In this document: positions 17,123 through 26,023 of the stretch, piece by piece
Layout: every line of letters begins with the position of its first letter
Numbering within the stretch: the first letter of the stretch is position 1
Assembly: GCA_964420925.1 (NCBI GenBank)
Contig: CAYQVB010000104.1
Location: 1-64,000 of the forward strand
Source of the DNA: JAJEAD01 sp964420925
GTDB lineage: Bacteria; Pseudomonadota; Gammaproteobacteria; HK1
Direction of reading: 5' to 3'
DNA: 64,000 bases
Notes under the pieces: model-generated
Database searches by the model: none
Told to the model about the DNA's origin: nothing
Seen by the model: only the letters and a program-made list of their open reading frames with translations
Translations under genes and position numbers: made by a program

Positions 17123-18508
17123 TCACCTGAGTAGCTCCATCACCGTCCGGGCATCGACCACCTCGGCCCCCGCTCCAGAGTGCGCCACGTCCGGAACGAA
17201 TAGCGCGGGCACCGCTTCGACTCCCGTCGCACCCGGCAGGGCGACGCTTTGCCCGGGCACTTCCGCCTTCAAGGCGCCGGCCCCTTCTTTCGCCGACCAC
17301 TTGGCCTCCCCCACGAGCAAACGCCGGCCGTCGACCGAAAGCGCAACGACATCGTACTCGGGAGCGTTGCCATGCCAGTAGCGCTGGGCGGGCTCGAAAG
17401 GGCCGAATCGGGCGAGCGGCAGGTCGGCACGGTGCAGCATCGGCACGGACATGCGGCAAAGCTCCTCCCAGGCGTACGCTTCCAGACTGCTCCGATGCTG
17501 GCGCCAGTAGTGCAGCCGGGTCTCGCGCGGCGCCTCCGCCAGGGCCGCCCGGTGCGGCGCGACGACCCGGAACCACAGCCGCAAGAAGGGATCCGCGATC
17601 CGATACAGGCTGCGCTTGCCCGATCTCGGGCTGCTCCCGAATGGAGTCTCCCGGCGTACGAGCTGCATCTCGACGAGCGACGCGAGGGGTCTCGACAAGC
17701 TGGAGGCGGGCCGCCCGAGCCGGCCCGCAATCTCGCTGACCCGATGCGCGCCAGCCCCAATGGTGTCCAGAAGCGGCCGCAATGCAGTGGCCGGTGGAAC
17801 CTCTTCGAGCAGCAACCGGTCGGCTTCCGCGTGCAACGGGCCGGCAGGGTCCAGGACCAGCGAATCCACGGCGGAATCGAGATTGCGACCGAATGGTTCC
17901 GCGAGCTCCCAGTAGCGCGGCATGCCGCCCCACAGCGCGTACATGGATACCAGCTCGCGTGCCTCGTCGACCGCGAAGACTTCGTTCAGGAATCCCGGCC
18001 TCAAGGGGCGCACCGCGAAGGCTTCGCTCGCTCGGCCGTACAAGGGAGCGCCAGCATCGAGTATCGCGCCATGCATCATGTGAAGGCTCGATCCGCTGAC
18101 GACCACGCAGAGTTGCCGCTCGGGCCGGTCGAGCCAGTTCTGCAGCACGCCGGCCACGCCCGGATCCGAAGCGATCAGATACGGCAGTTCGTCCAGCACG
18201 AAGGGACCCCGCCAGCCACTGCGCTCGGCCTCGTTGGCGAGCCGCATCAGGAACGCGTGCCAGTCCGGGTACTCCACGTCGGCGAAGCCAGGGAAGCGTG
18301 CGGCAACCGCCGCGGCGAGATAGCGCCGCTGCACCGGCGGGGCGGATTGATCGGCGACCGTGTAGAGGCCCCCGTGGCGTCGCGACCACTCGATGAGCAG
18401 GCGTGACTTGCCCACCCGGCGCCGCCCCCAGATGACGGCGAACGCCCCCGGACGGTGAAGCGCGCCATCGAGGCGGCGCATCTCGTCGCTTCGGTCGAGG
18501 AACTTCAT
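17123..18508 (-). CDS. AAA ATPase (ATPase_2/AAA_14 type) with C-terminal DUF234 nuclease-like domain
   Basis: A 461-residue protein. Residues 1-200 form the STAND-like ATPase common in archaea and in mobile regions: Walker A GRRRVGKS at 28-35, Walker B FVLDELPYL with D106/E107, and sensor region VVVSGSSLHMM. A winged-helix part follows (SEIAGRLGRPASSLSRPLAS near 275), and the DUF234 C-terminus has LVGEAKW near residue 400, a PD-(D/E)XK-like signature. Function unknown; probably selfish or defence-related. An array of three palindromic sites sits directly upstream, suggesting autoregulation. A paralogous C-terminal fragment is at 16249-16378. Confidence 0.85.
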   Translation of the reverse strand: MKFLDRSDEMRRLDGALHRPGAFAVIWGRRRVGKSRLLIEWSRRHGGLYTVADQSAPPVQRRYLAAAVAARFPGFADVEYPDWHAFLMRLANEAERSGWRGPFVLDELPYLIASDPGVAGVLQNWLDRPERQLCVVVSGSSLHMMHGAILDAGAPLYGRASEAFAVRPLRPGFLNEVFAVDEARELVSMYALWGGMPRYWELAEPFGRNLDSAVDSLVLDPAGPLHAEADRLLLEEVPPATALRPLLDTIGAGAHRVSEIAGRLGRPASSLSRPLASLVEMQLVRRETPFGSSPRSGKRSLYRIADPFLRLWFRVVAPHRAALAEAPRETRLHYWRQHRSSLEAYAWEELCRMSVPMLHRADLPLARFGPFEPAQRYWHGNAPEYDVVALSVDGRRLLVGEAKWSAKEGAGALKAEVPGQSVALPGATGVEAVPALFVPDVAHSGAGAEVVDARTVMELLR

Positions 18509-18513
18509 TCATT

Positions 18514-18550
18514 GATTATGCACACGAGCATTATGCGAGCAAGCATAATC
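18514..18550. promoter_or_regulatory. triple palindromic operator upstream of the DUF234 ATPase
   Basis: GATTATGC (18514-18521), GCATTATGC (18528-18536) and GCATAATC (18543-18550) are spaced 14-15 bp apart, and the whole array is itself an inverted repeat centred at 18532. It begins 6 bp upstream of the ATPase start codon, so a bound regulator would block transcription or translation. Confidence 0.65.
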
Positions 18551-18725
18551 TTCGCGCGCGGCCATCCAACGCGGCCTCCGGCCGGTAACCGGGGCTCGAG
18601 GTGATCTGCGCGATGGTGGGGAATGCAACCGGGACGGTGTCGAGTTCGGCGACGCTCACGTCAGGCCGGCGGCGGGCTGGTGCCCGCCATCCACGCCTCG
18701 TTCGCCCCGCTTGTCGGACGTGCCG

Positions 18726-19142
18726 TCAGGCCGGTTTCCGTTCGCGGTGGATGGCGCCGAGCACCAGGCCAAACAAAGCGAACTGGAACACAAGATAGAC
18801 CGACTCCATCCAGATGAACGCCGATACTCCCGGCACCTCCTGCTTGACAACGAAGGCCAGCACATGAGAGGTCCAGAAAAAGGCGCCGACGACAAGAGAG
18901 AACTTGAGCCCCCGGTGAAGACTGCTTCCCGTCGGCTTCAGCATTGGAAACAGCGTACAGAGCAGAATGCCCTGGAGCACGATGGTGAGCAATCCGACGA
19001 GAAAGTTCGGCTCTCCTTCGAAGTAGCCGAACGATTCGTATCTCTCCTTGAAGAGGAGCACATGCCAGACCACCGCCAGCGAAAAGGTACAAACGGTGTA
19101 GGCAGCGGCTCCCAGGATCAGCTTCTTCAGGTGCATCCTCAT
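18726..19142 (-). CDS. small four-helix membrane protein of unknown function
   Basis: About 138 residues with four predicted hydrophobic segments: LILGAAAYTVCTFSLAVVWH, FLVGLLTIVLQGILLCTLF, FSLVVGAFFWTSHVLAFVV and VYLVFQFALFGLVLGAI. I start it at ATG 19142; the ATG at 19136 has better spacing from AGAGGG. There is no signal of a known transporter or enzyme. It lies downstream of the deaminase remnant, with no clear partner. Confidence 0.65.
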   Translation of the reverse strand: MRMHLKKLILGAAAYTVCTFSLAVVWHVLLFKERYESFGYFEGEPNFLVGLLTIVLQGILLCTLFPMLKPTGSSLHRGLKFSLVVGAFFWTSHVLAFVVKQEVPGVSAFIWMESVYLVFQFALFGLVLGAIHRERKPA

Positions 19143-19195
19143 CCCTCTCTGACCGAAAGAAAGGGGAATTGTCACCAAGGACGGTTCGGGTACCA

Positions 19196-19218
19196 GTCGC
19201 GGGGTGCGTCCTCACCTG
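19196..19218. repeat. 23-bp direct repeat, copy 2
   Basis: Matches 16233-16255 except for one C/T change. It touches the broken end of the deaminase remnant at 19220. Confidence 0.7.
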
Positions 19219-19219
19219 T

Positions 19220-19326
19220 GTGGAAGAGCGGGTTTTCGGTTTCCCGGCTCGTGCCCGCGACGACGAGCGACAGGTCCGACTCGTGGAGGAGCGCGGCGCC
19301 AAACGCCTTGTCGCCGCGCTCCCCCG
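19220..19326 (-). pseudogene. internal remnant of a second zinc deaminase
   Basis: The minus strand encodes ERGDKAFGAALLHESDLSLV then VAGTSRETENPLFH, closely matching residues 30-62 of the intact deaminase at 16448-17035 (ERGDKVFGAAILRKSNLSLV). The copy stops one residue before the catalytic HGE motif's glycine and lacks everything else. It is squeezed between phoR and the membrane protein gene. Confidence 0.8.
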
Positions 19327-19334
19327 CGCTCTGC

Positions 19335-20678
19335 TCAGCCGCCGGAGGCGTTCTCCAACGCCGGTGCCGGCGCCTCCTCCGCCTCGACCGCTTCGAGCCG
19401 GGAGTCGGGAAAGCGGCAGATGAAGGTGCTGCCCGCGTCGAGCTGGCTCCGTACGTCGAGCGTCGCGTCGTGGCGCATCAGCACGTGCTTGACGATCGCG
19501 AGCCCGAGCCCGGTGCCGCCCACCTCGCGCGAGCGCGCCTTGTCGACCCGGTAGAAGCGCTCGGTCAAGCGAGGCAGGTGGTGCTCTTCGACGCCGATTC
19601 CGGTGTCCTCGACCTCGAGCGCCGCGCCCCCGTCCGAGTACTTCCAGCGCAGCCAGATGTCACCGCCGTCCGGCGTGTACTGGATGGCATTGAAGACCAG
19701 GTTGGCGAAAGCGCTGTACAGCTCGTTGTAGTCCCCGAGCAGGCGCACACCGCCTTCCGCCTCGACGTGGATGCGGTGCGTGTTCTCGGAGAGGCCCAGC
19801 GCGTCGTTGCGCACGCCTTCGAGCATTTCGGCGATGGGCACCGGGTTCTTCAACGCCTCGCCGGGGGAGTGCTCAATGCGGGAGAGCTTGAGGAGATCCT
19901 CCACGATGAGCACCATGCGATGCGCCTGCTGGGACATCTGGGCAAGGGGACGCCGCCAATGCTCCGGCGCCTGCTCGTCGTCGCTGAGCGTCTCCAGGTA
20001 GCCGACGACGACGGTGAGCGGGCTGCGCAGCTCGTGCGAGACGTTCGCCACGAAGTCCTTGCGAATCTGCTCCAGGCGGTTGAGCCGGGTGGTGTCGCGG
20101 GCCAGCATCAGATGCCGGCGGCCGTAGGGCACGATCCGCACCAGGATGTGGTCGCCGTCGTCGACCGGGGAAGGCATGGCCAGCGGTTCCTCGAAGCGGC
20201 CACGCTCGATGTACTCGACAAAGAGCGGATTGCGAATGAGCTTCGAGATCGGCTGGTTGAGGTCCTGGGGATGGCGCAGGCCGAGCAGATCGGTGGCGGC
20301 TTCGTTCATCCACACGATCTCACCGTCGATGCGCAGCACCACCGCCGCGTCGGGAAAGGCGTCCGCCGCGTGCTCGAAACGCCTGACGAAGTTGCGCAGG
20401 CGGCGCTTGCGCCTGCGGCTCTGCCGGTTGAGGCGTTCCAGGGAGTCGAGCACCGGCACCCACACTCCGCGCGCCTCCGGCCTGGGCCGCTGCTTGCGAT
20501 GCGCGAGCCACTGCTGCACGAGGTAGAGCTGGCGCAGGTGCCACGCCAGGTAGGCAATCGCTCCCACGAGGAGGGCAATCGCGGGCGAGCCCACCAGGTA
20601 GCCCACCGCGAAGAGCACGAGCGCGCCGAGTGCGATGCGCCGCACTTCGGCGAGCCAGGGGCGGGATTGGAGCGTCAC
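19335..20678 (-). CDS. phoR: phosphate-regulon sensor histidine kinase PhoR
   Basis: A 447-residue membrane sensor kinase. Two N-terminal hydrophobic segments (residues about 14-30 and 31-47), a PAS domain near 105-195 (DAFPDAAVVLRIDGEIVWMN), the H-box with H215 in VSHELRSPL, then N-box LVFNAIQYTPDGG, G1 DTGIGV and G2 GGTGLGLAIVKHVL. It would phosphorylate and dephosphorylate PhoB according to PstSCAB/PhoU status. It lies 232 bp downstream of phoB on the same strand and divergent from pstS. The lack of a large periplasmic domain is typical of PhoR. Confidence 0.93.
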   Translation of the reverse strand: MTLQSRPWLAEVRRIALGALVLFAVGYLVGSPAIALLVGAIAYLAWHLRQLYLVQQWLAHRKQRPRPEARGVWVPVLDSLERLNRQSRRRKRRLRNFVRRFEHAADAFPDAAVVLRIDGEIVWMNEAATDLLGLRHPQDLNQPISKLIRNPLFVEYIERGRFEEPLAMPSPVDDGDHILVRIVPYGRRHLMLARDTTRLNRLEQIRKDFVANVSHELRSPLTVVVGYLETLSDDEQAPEHWRRPLAQMSQQAHRMVLIVEDLLKLSRIEHSPGEALKNPVPIAEMLEGVRNDALGLSENTHRIHVEAEGGVRLLGDYNELYSAFANLVFNAIQYTPDGGDIWLRWKYSDGGAALEVEDTGIGVEEHHLPRLTERFYRVDKARSREVGGTGLGLAIVKHVLMRHDATLDVRSQLDAGSTFICRFPDSRLEAVEAEEAPAPALENASGG

Positions 20679-20910
20679 CGTCGACTCCCGGGGGTCTCAG
20701 CCCGGACGATGCTTCGACCTGAAGAGAGTGGAGTGTGCGCGAAGCGCCTCCCCGGAGGGTAGCACTGCCCCGCACCGGAGACCGAACGCACAGGGTCCGC
20801 CTTCACCCGATGCGCTCGGGGTCGTCCGAGGGAAGGGTCGACGAGGCCCGCAAAGCTCGCCCCGGTCATGCAGGCGGTGCGACGCGTGCCGCGGATGCGA
20901 TCCGGACAAG

Positions 20911-21600
20911 TCAGGGTTCGCGCGAAAACCGGTACCCAGTGCCGTGCACGGTCTGGATCAGGTGATCGTGTCCATACGGCGTCAACGCCTTTCTGAGCCG
21001 GCGGATGTGCACGTCCACCGTGCGCTCTTCCACGTACACGTGGCTCCCCCAGACCCGGTCCAGGAGCTGGCCGCGGGTGAACACCCGCTCCTGGTTGGCC
21101 ATGAAGAAGTGCAGCATGCGGAACTCGGTAGGCCCTACCTTGAGGGATCGGCCCCGGCTGCTGACGCGATGACTGGTCGGATCGAGGCGTAGTCCATCGA
21201 CCTCGATCGCGGCATCGGCATCGGCGCCTGCGCTTCGCCGCAGCACCGCCTTTATGCGGGCGAGCAGCTCTCGCACGGAAAAGGGCTTGGATACGTAGTC
21301 GTCGATGCCCGCCTCGAAAGCCTGGAGGCGCTCCTGCTCTTCGCAGCGCGCGGTGAGCATGATGATCGGCGTCTCCCGCGTCGCCTCGCTGCGCCGCAGG
21401 CGACGGGCGAACTCCACGCCGCCCACTCCAGGCAGCATCCAGTCGAGAAGGATGAGATGTGGCGGTGCGACGCGGATTTCCGCATCCGCCTCGCTCGCAT
21501 CGCCGGCCAGCGCGGTCGCGAACCCGGCCGAGATCAGGGCCGACTCGACCATCTCCCGGATGGCGGGCTCGTCCTCCACGATCAGGATTCTCTTGCTCAC
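20911..21600 (-). CDS. phoB: phosphate-regulon response regulator PhoB
   Basis: A 229-residue OmpR-class regulator. Receiver domain with D10/E11, phospho-acceptor D53 in LLDWMLPG, and K105 in SKPFSVREL; winged-helix DNA-binding domain in the second half with RVFTRGQLLDRVWG and VDVHIRRLRKALTPYG, the PhoB recognition-helix pattern. It should activate pst and other Pho genes at low phosphate. Transcribed divergently from pstS, with a candidate Pho box between them. Confidence 0.95.
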   Translation of the reverse strand: MSKRILIVEDEPAIREMVESALISAGFATALAGDASEADAEIRVAPPHLILLDWMLPGVGGVEFARRLRRSEATRETPIIMLTARCEEQERLQAFEAGIDDYVSKPFSVRELLARIKAVLRRSAGADADAAIEVDGLRLDPTSHRVSSRGRSLKVGPTEFRMLHFFMANQERVFTRGQLLDRVWGSHVYVEERTVDVHIRRLRKALTPYGHDHLIQTVHGTGYRFSREP

Positions 21601-21751
21601 GCGGCCTCACCGGGGCAGACACGGGCCATGCGCTATTGCAACGCACGGATATTACATTCCGGTTACCGGAAGGCGCGTCCCGCACCACGTTTTGCCCCCT
21701 CCGCGCGCCGCCGCACCCGGCGCCCCCCAGGTGTCACACGACGGCAACATA

Positions 21752-21770
21752 CTGTCGGCAAGCTTGTCAC
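21752..21770 (+). promoter_or_regulatory. candidate Pho box upstream of pstS
   Basis: CTGTCGGCAAGCTTGTCAC resembles the PhoB site CTGTCAT-N4-CTGTCAC: both half-sites are present, but the spacing is one base longer than canonical. It lies about 120 bp before the pstS start in the phoB-pstS divergent region, where a Pho box is expected. Confidence 0.5.
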
Positions 21771-21888
21771 ATTCCGTCGGTATAACCCGTCTCGGGTGTG
21801 TCGGCGGACCCTCCGCGAGCGTGGGCTCCGCCGGCCGCCAGCCTCGAAGCATCACCGCCTCATGCCAACCCGACGGAGAAAGCTCCCC

Positions 21889-22941
21889 ATGTGCAAGCCC
21901 ATTGCCGCGGCGGCCCTCGTTGCCGCCAGTCTTGCCGGCACCGCCGAAGCGCAGAGCGCGCGTGACTACGTCAGCGTCGTCGGCTCCTCCACCGTGTACC
22001 CCTTCGCAACCGTGGTGGCCGAGACCTTCGGGAAGTCCACCGAGTTCAAGACCCCCAAGGTCGAGTCCACGGGGTCCGGCGGCGGGCTCAAGCTCTTCTG
22101 CGAAGGCATCGGGGTGGAGCATCCCGACATCACGAACGCCTCGCGCCGCATCAAGCACTCCGAGGTCGAGCGCTGCGCCGGCAACGGCGTGCACGACATC
22201 CTCGAGGTCAAGGTCGGCTACGACGGCATCGTGCTCGCCAACTCGCGAAAGTCCGGCCGCCTCGAGATCTCCCTGAAGGACCTCTGGCTCGCCCTCGCCG
22301 CCGAGGTGCCGGCGGCGACCGGAGACGAGACCCTGGTCGCGAACAGCGCCCGGACCTGGGCGGACGTCAATTCCGACCTTCCCGCCGTGAAGATCGAGGT
22401 GCTCGGCCCGCCGCCGACCTCCGGCACCCGAGACGCGTTCGTGGAGCTCGCGATGGAGGGCGGATGCAGGCACTTCGGTTGGATCAAGGCAATCAAGAAA
22501 GCGGACAAGAATCGCTACAAGGCGATCTGCCACACCATCCGTGAGGACGGCGCCTTCATCGAGGCGGGCGAGAACGACAACCTGATCGTGCAGAAGCTCG
22601 ACGCGAACCCGAACGCCTTCGGGGTCTTCGGCTTCAGCTTCCTCGACCAGAACGCCGACAAGCTACGGGGCTCGATCGTCAACGGCGTGGAGCCGGAGTT
22701 CGAGAACATCTCCGATGGCTCCTACCCGGTCTCACGCGCCCTCTACCTCTACGTCAAGAAGGCGCACATCGGCAGCGTGCCGGGGATCGAGGAGTTCCTG
22801 GCCGAGTTCTCCGCCGAGAAGGCGTGGGGTCCCGACGGCTACCTCGCCGACAAGGGACTCATCCCGATGCCCGATGCGGAGCGCACGCAGTTCCGCAACG
22901 ACATCATGGGGAAGAAGAGCCTGGCGCTCCACACGGAGTGA
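21889..22941 (+). CDS. pstS: phosphate ABC transporter substrate-binding protein PstS
   Basis: A 350-residue periplasmic phosphate-binding protein. Signal peptide MCKPIAAAALVAASLAGTAEA is followed by DYVSVVGSSTVYPFATVVAE, the family N-terminus with the GSSTV phosphate loop; STGSGGGLKLFCEG and PPPTSGTRDAFVELAM are further ligand-binding blocks. I chose ATG 21889 because GGAGA lies 11 bp upstream; an in-frame ATG at 21862 would only lengthen the signal peptide. First gene of pstSCAB-phoU. Confidence 0.93.
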   Translation: MCKPIAAAALVAASLAGTAEAQSARDYVSVVGSSTVYPFATVVAETFGKSTEFKTPKVESTGSGGGLKLFCEGIGVEHPDITNASRRIKHSEVERCAGNGVHDILEVKVGYDGIVLANSRKSGRLEISLKDLWLALAAEVPAATGDETLVANSARTWADVNSDLPAVKIEVLGPPPTSGTRDAFVELAMEGGCRHFGWIKAIKKADKNRYKAICHTIREDGAFIEAGENDNLIVQKLDANPNAFGVFGFSFLDQNADKLRGSIVNGVEPEFENISDGSYPVSRALYLYVKKAHIGSVPGIEEFLAEFSAEKAWGPDGYLADKGLIPMPDAERTQFRNDIMGKKSLALHTE

Positions 22942-23029
22942 CCGCACGCAGCGGCTCGCTTTCACGGGGATGGCGATCCGAACGGGCCGCCGTCCTCGCT
23001 TTCTTCGCTCTGTTCCCGCCTGATGGCCC

Positions 23030-24418
23030 ATGTCTCCACTGACGATCATCATCGTCGTCCTCGCGCTCACCGCGTTCGCCTTCCACCTCGGCAAGCGCCG
23101 CTCCCTCGGCGTGGCCACCCGGGCGGGAAGCGTGCGCAAGCTCCACTCCCTGCCGAGCTACTACGGCACCCTGACCGCGCTGTGGTGCGGGGTGCCCGCT
23201 CTCATCGTGCTCGGCCTCTGGGTCAGCTTCGAGAGCAGCATCATCACCTGGCTGGTGGTCGCCGAGCTGCCGCCGGAGCTGCGTGCCCTGCCCGAAGAGC
23301 AGCTCGGCCTGCTGCTGAACGACATCCGGAACCTCGTCAGCGGAAACATCGTCGCGGCGGAGGTGGACGCCACGATGACGAGCGCGGCGGAGCGCTACGC
23401 GAAGCTGCAGCACATCAGCAGCGCGGCGCTCGCGGTCGTCGCCATCTCCCTCGCGGTGGCCGGCGTGGGCAACGGCTGGCGCCTCATCCGACCGGGGCTC
23501 CGCGCCCGCAATCACGTCGAGCGCGCAGTGATGGTCTTCCTCATCGTCAGCTCGCTGGTGGCGATCTTCACCACCATCGGCATCGTGCTCTCGGTGCTCT
23601 TCGAGGCCATCCGCTTCTTCGGCCACGTGCCGTTCTCGGCCTTCATGTTCGGGCTGGAGTGGAGCCCGCAGACCGCGATCCGGGAGGACCAGGTCGGCTC
23701 CTCGGGGGCCTTCGGCGCGGTGCCTCTTTTCGCCGGCACCCTGCTCATCTCCGCCATCGCGATGGCCATCGCCGCCCCCATCGGTCTCTTCGCCGCCATC
23801 TACCTCGCGGAGTACGCGGACCGCCGAGTGCGCGCGGTCGCCAAGCCGCTGCTCGAGATCCTCGCCGGCATCCCCACCGTGGTCTACGGCTTCTTCGCAG
23901 CCCTCACCGTGGCGCCCGTCATCCGCGAGACGGGGGAGTCGCTGGGCTTGAGCGTCTCCTCCGAGAGCGCGCTCGCCGCCGGTTTTGTCATGGGGCTGAT
24001 GCTCATTCCCTTCATCTCGTCGCTCTCCGACGACGTCATCAACGCCGTGCCCCAGTCCCTGCGCGAGGGCTCCTACGGGCTCGGCGCGACGAAGTCCGAG
24101 ACCATCCGGCAGGTGATCCTGCCCGCGGCCCTGCCGGGCATTGTGGGCGGCCTGCTGCTGGCGGTCTCCCGCGCGATCGGGGAGACGATGATCGTGGTGA
24201 TGGCGGCGGGGCTGACCGCCAGGCTCACCGCGAATCCGCTGGACTCGGTCTCCACCGTCACCGTCCAGATCGTCACCCTGCTCGTCGGCGACCAGGAGTT
24301 CGACAGTCCCAAGACGCTCGCCGCCTTCGCGCTCGGTCTCATGCTCTTCGCGGTGACCCTGTGCCTCAACGTCATCGCCCTGCACGTGGTGAGGAAGTAC
24401 CGTGAGCAATACGACTGA
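23030..24418 (+). CDS. pstC: phosphate ABC transporter permease PstC (long form)
   Basis: A 462-residue permease, much longer than E. coli PstC (about 320). The extra N-terminal 170 residues include two membrane segments and a soluble loop (PPELRALPEEQLGLLLNDIR). The conserved permease core begins near AVMVFLIVSSLVAIFTTIGI, with AAPIGLFAAIYLAEYAD and the EAA-type loop YGLGATKSETIRQVILPAAL. Long PstC is common in many Proteobacteria. It ends with a 17-bp overlap into pstA, implying coupled translation. Confidence 0.92.
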   Translation: MSPLTIIIVVLALTAFAFHLGKRRSLGVATRAGSVRKLHSLPSYYGTLTALWCGVPALIVLGLWVSFESSIITWLVVAELPPELRALPEEQLGLLLNDIRNLVSGNIVAAEVDATMTSAAERYAKLQHISSAALAVVAISLAVAGVGNGWRLIRPGLRARNHVERAVMVFLIVSSLVAIFTTIGIVLSVLFEAIRFFGHVPFSAFMFGLEWSPQTAIREDQVGSSGAFGAVPLFAGTLLISAIAMAIAAPIGLFAAIYLAEYADRRVRAVAKPLLEILAGIPTVVYGFFAALTVAPVIRETGESLGLSVSSESALAAGFVMGLMLIPFISSLSDDVINAVPQSLREGSYGLGATKSETIRQVILPAALPGIVGGLLLAVSRAIGETMIVVMAAGLTARLTANPLDSVSTVTVQIVTLLVGDQEFDSPKTLAAFALGLMLFAVTLCLNVIALHVVRKYREQYD

Positions 24419-25709
24419 GAACGCGAAGCGCTCGGTACACCTCACCCCCGCGGTCACCGCCCGGCTCGCCCGGCGCCACGCGGCGGAGCGCCGATTCCGG
24501 ATCTACGGCATCGTCGCGATCGCACTCGCGCTCGTCTTTCTCGCCACGCTCTTTGTGAGCATCTGCAGCCGCGGCTATACCGCGTTCGCCCAGACTTTCA
24601 TCCAGCTCGACGTGGACCTCGACCCCGCCGTGCTCGACCTCGGCGACGCACGCGACGCCGGGGCCTTGAGCGCCGCCAACTACCAGGGCGCGGTGAAGCA
24701 GTCGGTCCGCGCCCTGTTCCCGGAGGTGAAGAAACGCCGGGACCGGCGCAAGCTCAACCGCATGATCAGCACCGGCGCCGCCTACCAGGTTCGCGAGATG
24801 GTGCTCGCGGATCCCGGGCTCGTCGGCACCACGATTGCCGTGTGGGTGCCGGCCGACGACGACATCGACATGCTCATGAAGGGCCACATCGACCGCGACC
24901 TGCCCGAAGACGAGCGCCGGGTCGACGACGCTCAGATCTCGTGGGTGGACCGCCTGGTGGAGCTCGGCCGGATCGAAAAACGCTTCAACACGATCTTCTT
25001 CACCGCCGGCGACTCGCGCGAGCCGGAGCTCGCAGGCGTCTGGGGAGCGGTGGTCGGCTCCTTCTTCGCGCTGACCGTGACCCTCGCGCTCTCCTTTCCC
25101 ATCGGGGTTGCCGCCGCACTGTATCTCGAGGAGTTCGCCCCCAAGAACCGCTGGACGGACCTCATCGAGGTCAACATCAGCAACCTCGCCGCGGTGCCCT
25201 CGATCGTGTTCGGGCTGCTCGGCCTCGCGGTTTTCCTCAACTTCTTCGGCCTGCCCCGTTCCGCGCCCCTGGTGGGCGGCCTGATCCTGACGCTGATGAC
25301 CCTACCGACCATCATCATCGCGAGCCGTGCGGCGCTGAAGTCGGTGCCCCCCTCCATCCGGGAAGCCGCGCTCGGCATGGGCGCGTCCAGGATGCAGATG
25401 ATCTTTCACCACGTGCTGCCGCTCGCCCTGCCCGGCATGCTGACCGGCACCATCATCGGCATGGCGCAGGCCCTGGGCGAATCGGCGCCGCTGCTGATGA
25501 TCGGCATGGTGGCCTTCATCGTGGACATCCCCGGCGGACCGCTGGAACCGGCCACCGCGATGCCGGTGCAGATATTTCTGTGGGCGGACAGCCCGGAACG
25601 GGCCTTCGTCGAGAGAACCTCGGCCGCGATCATGGTGCTGCTGGCCTTCCTGATCGCGATGAACTCCTTCGCGATCTGGCTGCGCAAGAAGTTCGAACGG
25701 CGATGGTGA
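24402..25709 (+). CDS. pstA: phosphate ABC transporter permease PstA (long form)
   Basis: A 435-residue permease, again longer than the E. coli form (about 296). After the first helix (IYGIVAIALALVFLATLFVS) there is a periplasmic insert of about 150 residues (to WVDRLVELGRIEKRFNTIFF) before the permease core: SFPIGVAAALYLEEFAPKNR, LTLMTLPTIIIASRAALKSV, and the EAA loop ALGMGASRMQMIFHHVLPLA. Overlaps pstC by 17 bp. The 314-bp gap before pstB is filled with palindromic repeats. Confidence 0.92.
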   Translation: MSNTTENAKRSVHLTPAVTARLARRHAAERRFRIYGIVAIALALVFLATLFVSICSRGYTAFAQTFIQLDVDLDPAVLDLGDARDAGALSAANYQGAVKQSVRALFPEVKKRRDRRKLNRMISTGAAYQVREMVLADPGLVGTTIAVWVPADDDIDMLMKGHIDRDLPEDERRVDDAQISWVDRLVELGRIEKRFNTIFFTAGDSREPELAGVWGAVVGSFFALTVTLALSFPIGVAAALYLEEFAPKNRWTDLIEVNISNLAAVPSIVFGLLGLAVFLNFFGLPRSAPLVGGLILTLMTLPTIIIASRAALKSVPPSIREAALGMGASRMQMIFHHVLPLALPGMLTGTIIGMAQALGESAPLLMIGMVAFIVDIPGGPLEPATAMPVQIFLWADSPERAFVERTSAAIMVLLAFLIAMNSFAIWLRKKFERRW

Positions 25710-26023
25710 GCCGGCCACGTTCAGGGGACCTGCCCCCGCTTTCGCGCAAGGAACTCCAAGAGTGGATTCCCGCTTGTATGGAAAATCTCCTAACTCGTTG
25801 TTTTACGTGGATTCCCGCTCGCGCGGGAACGACGGAAACCACTTCTCGTCATTCCCGCGGAAGCGGGAACCCACCTGAGCCGAGGCGGCAGGGTAACTTC
25901 CACTCAAGCGGGGACCATGAATCGAAACCCGCGGCAGATCCGATGCACGAACCTGCGACGCACCACGCCCCAATGTGCCCGCGAGCGCGGACGCATACCC
26001 ATTGGAATTCGGAGGCAACGACA
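25710..26023. repeat. pstA-pstB intergenic region with dRS3-like palindromes
   Basis: No gene. It holds two 20-bp palindromes of the form ATTCCC-N8-GGGAAC at 25811-25830 and 25851-25870, arranged as the arms of a larger inverted unit (GTGGATTCCCGC...GCGGGAACCCAC). Degenerate outer pieces lie at 25752 and around 25895. A stretch at 25727-25760 (ggggacctgcccccgctttc) recurs at 28011-28040. The distance between pstA and pstB suggests the repeats inserted into the operon. Confidence 0.8.

Noticed and set aside
15107..17134. A 675-codon plus-strand frame across the PIN/RHH and deaminase genes
   Set aside because: It crosses several recognisable minus-strand genes and remnants and has no domain of its own.
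18711..20762. A 683-codon plus-strand frame opposite phoR
   Set aside because: Shadow of phoR, with antisense-type composition.
22904..24457. A 517-codon minus-strand frame opposite pstC
   Set aside because: Almost entirely His, Asp, Glu, Arg and Gly; PstC motifs on the other strand are unambiguous.
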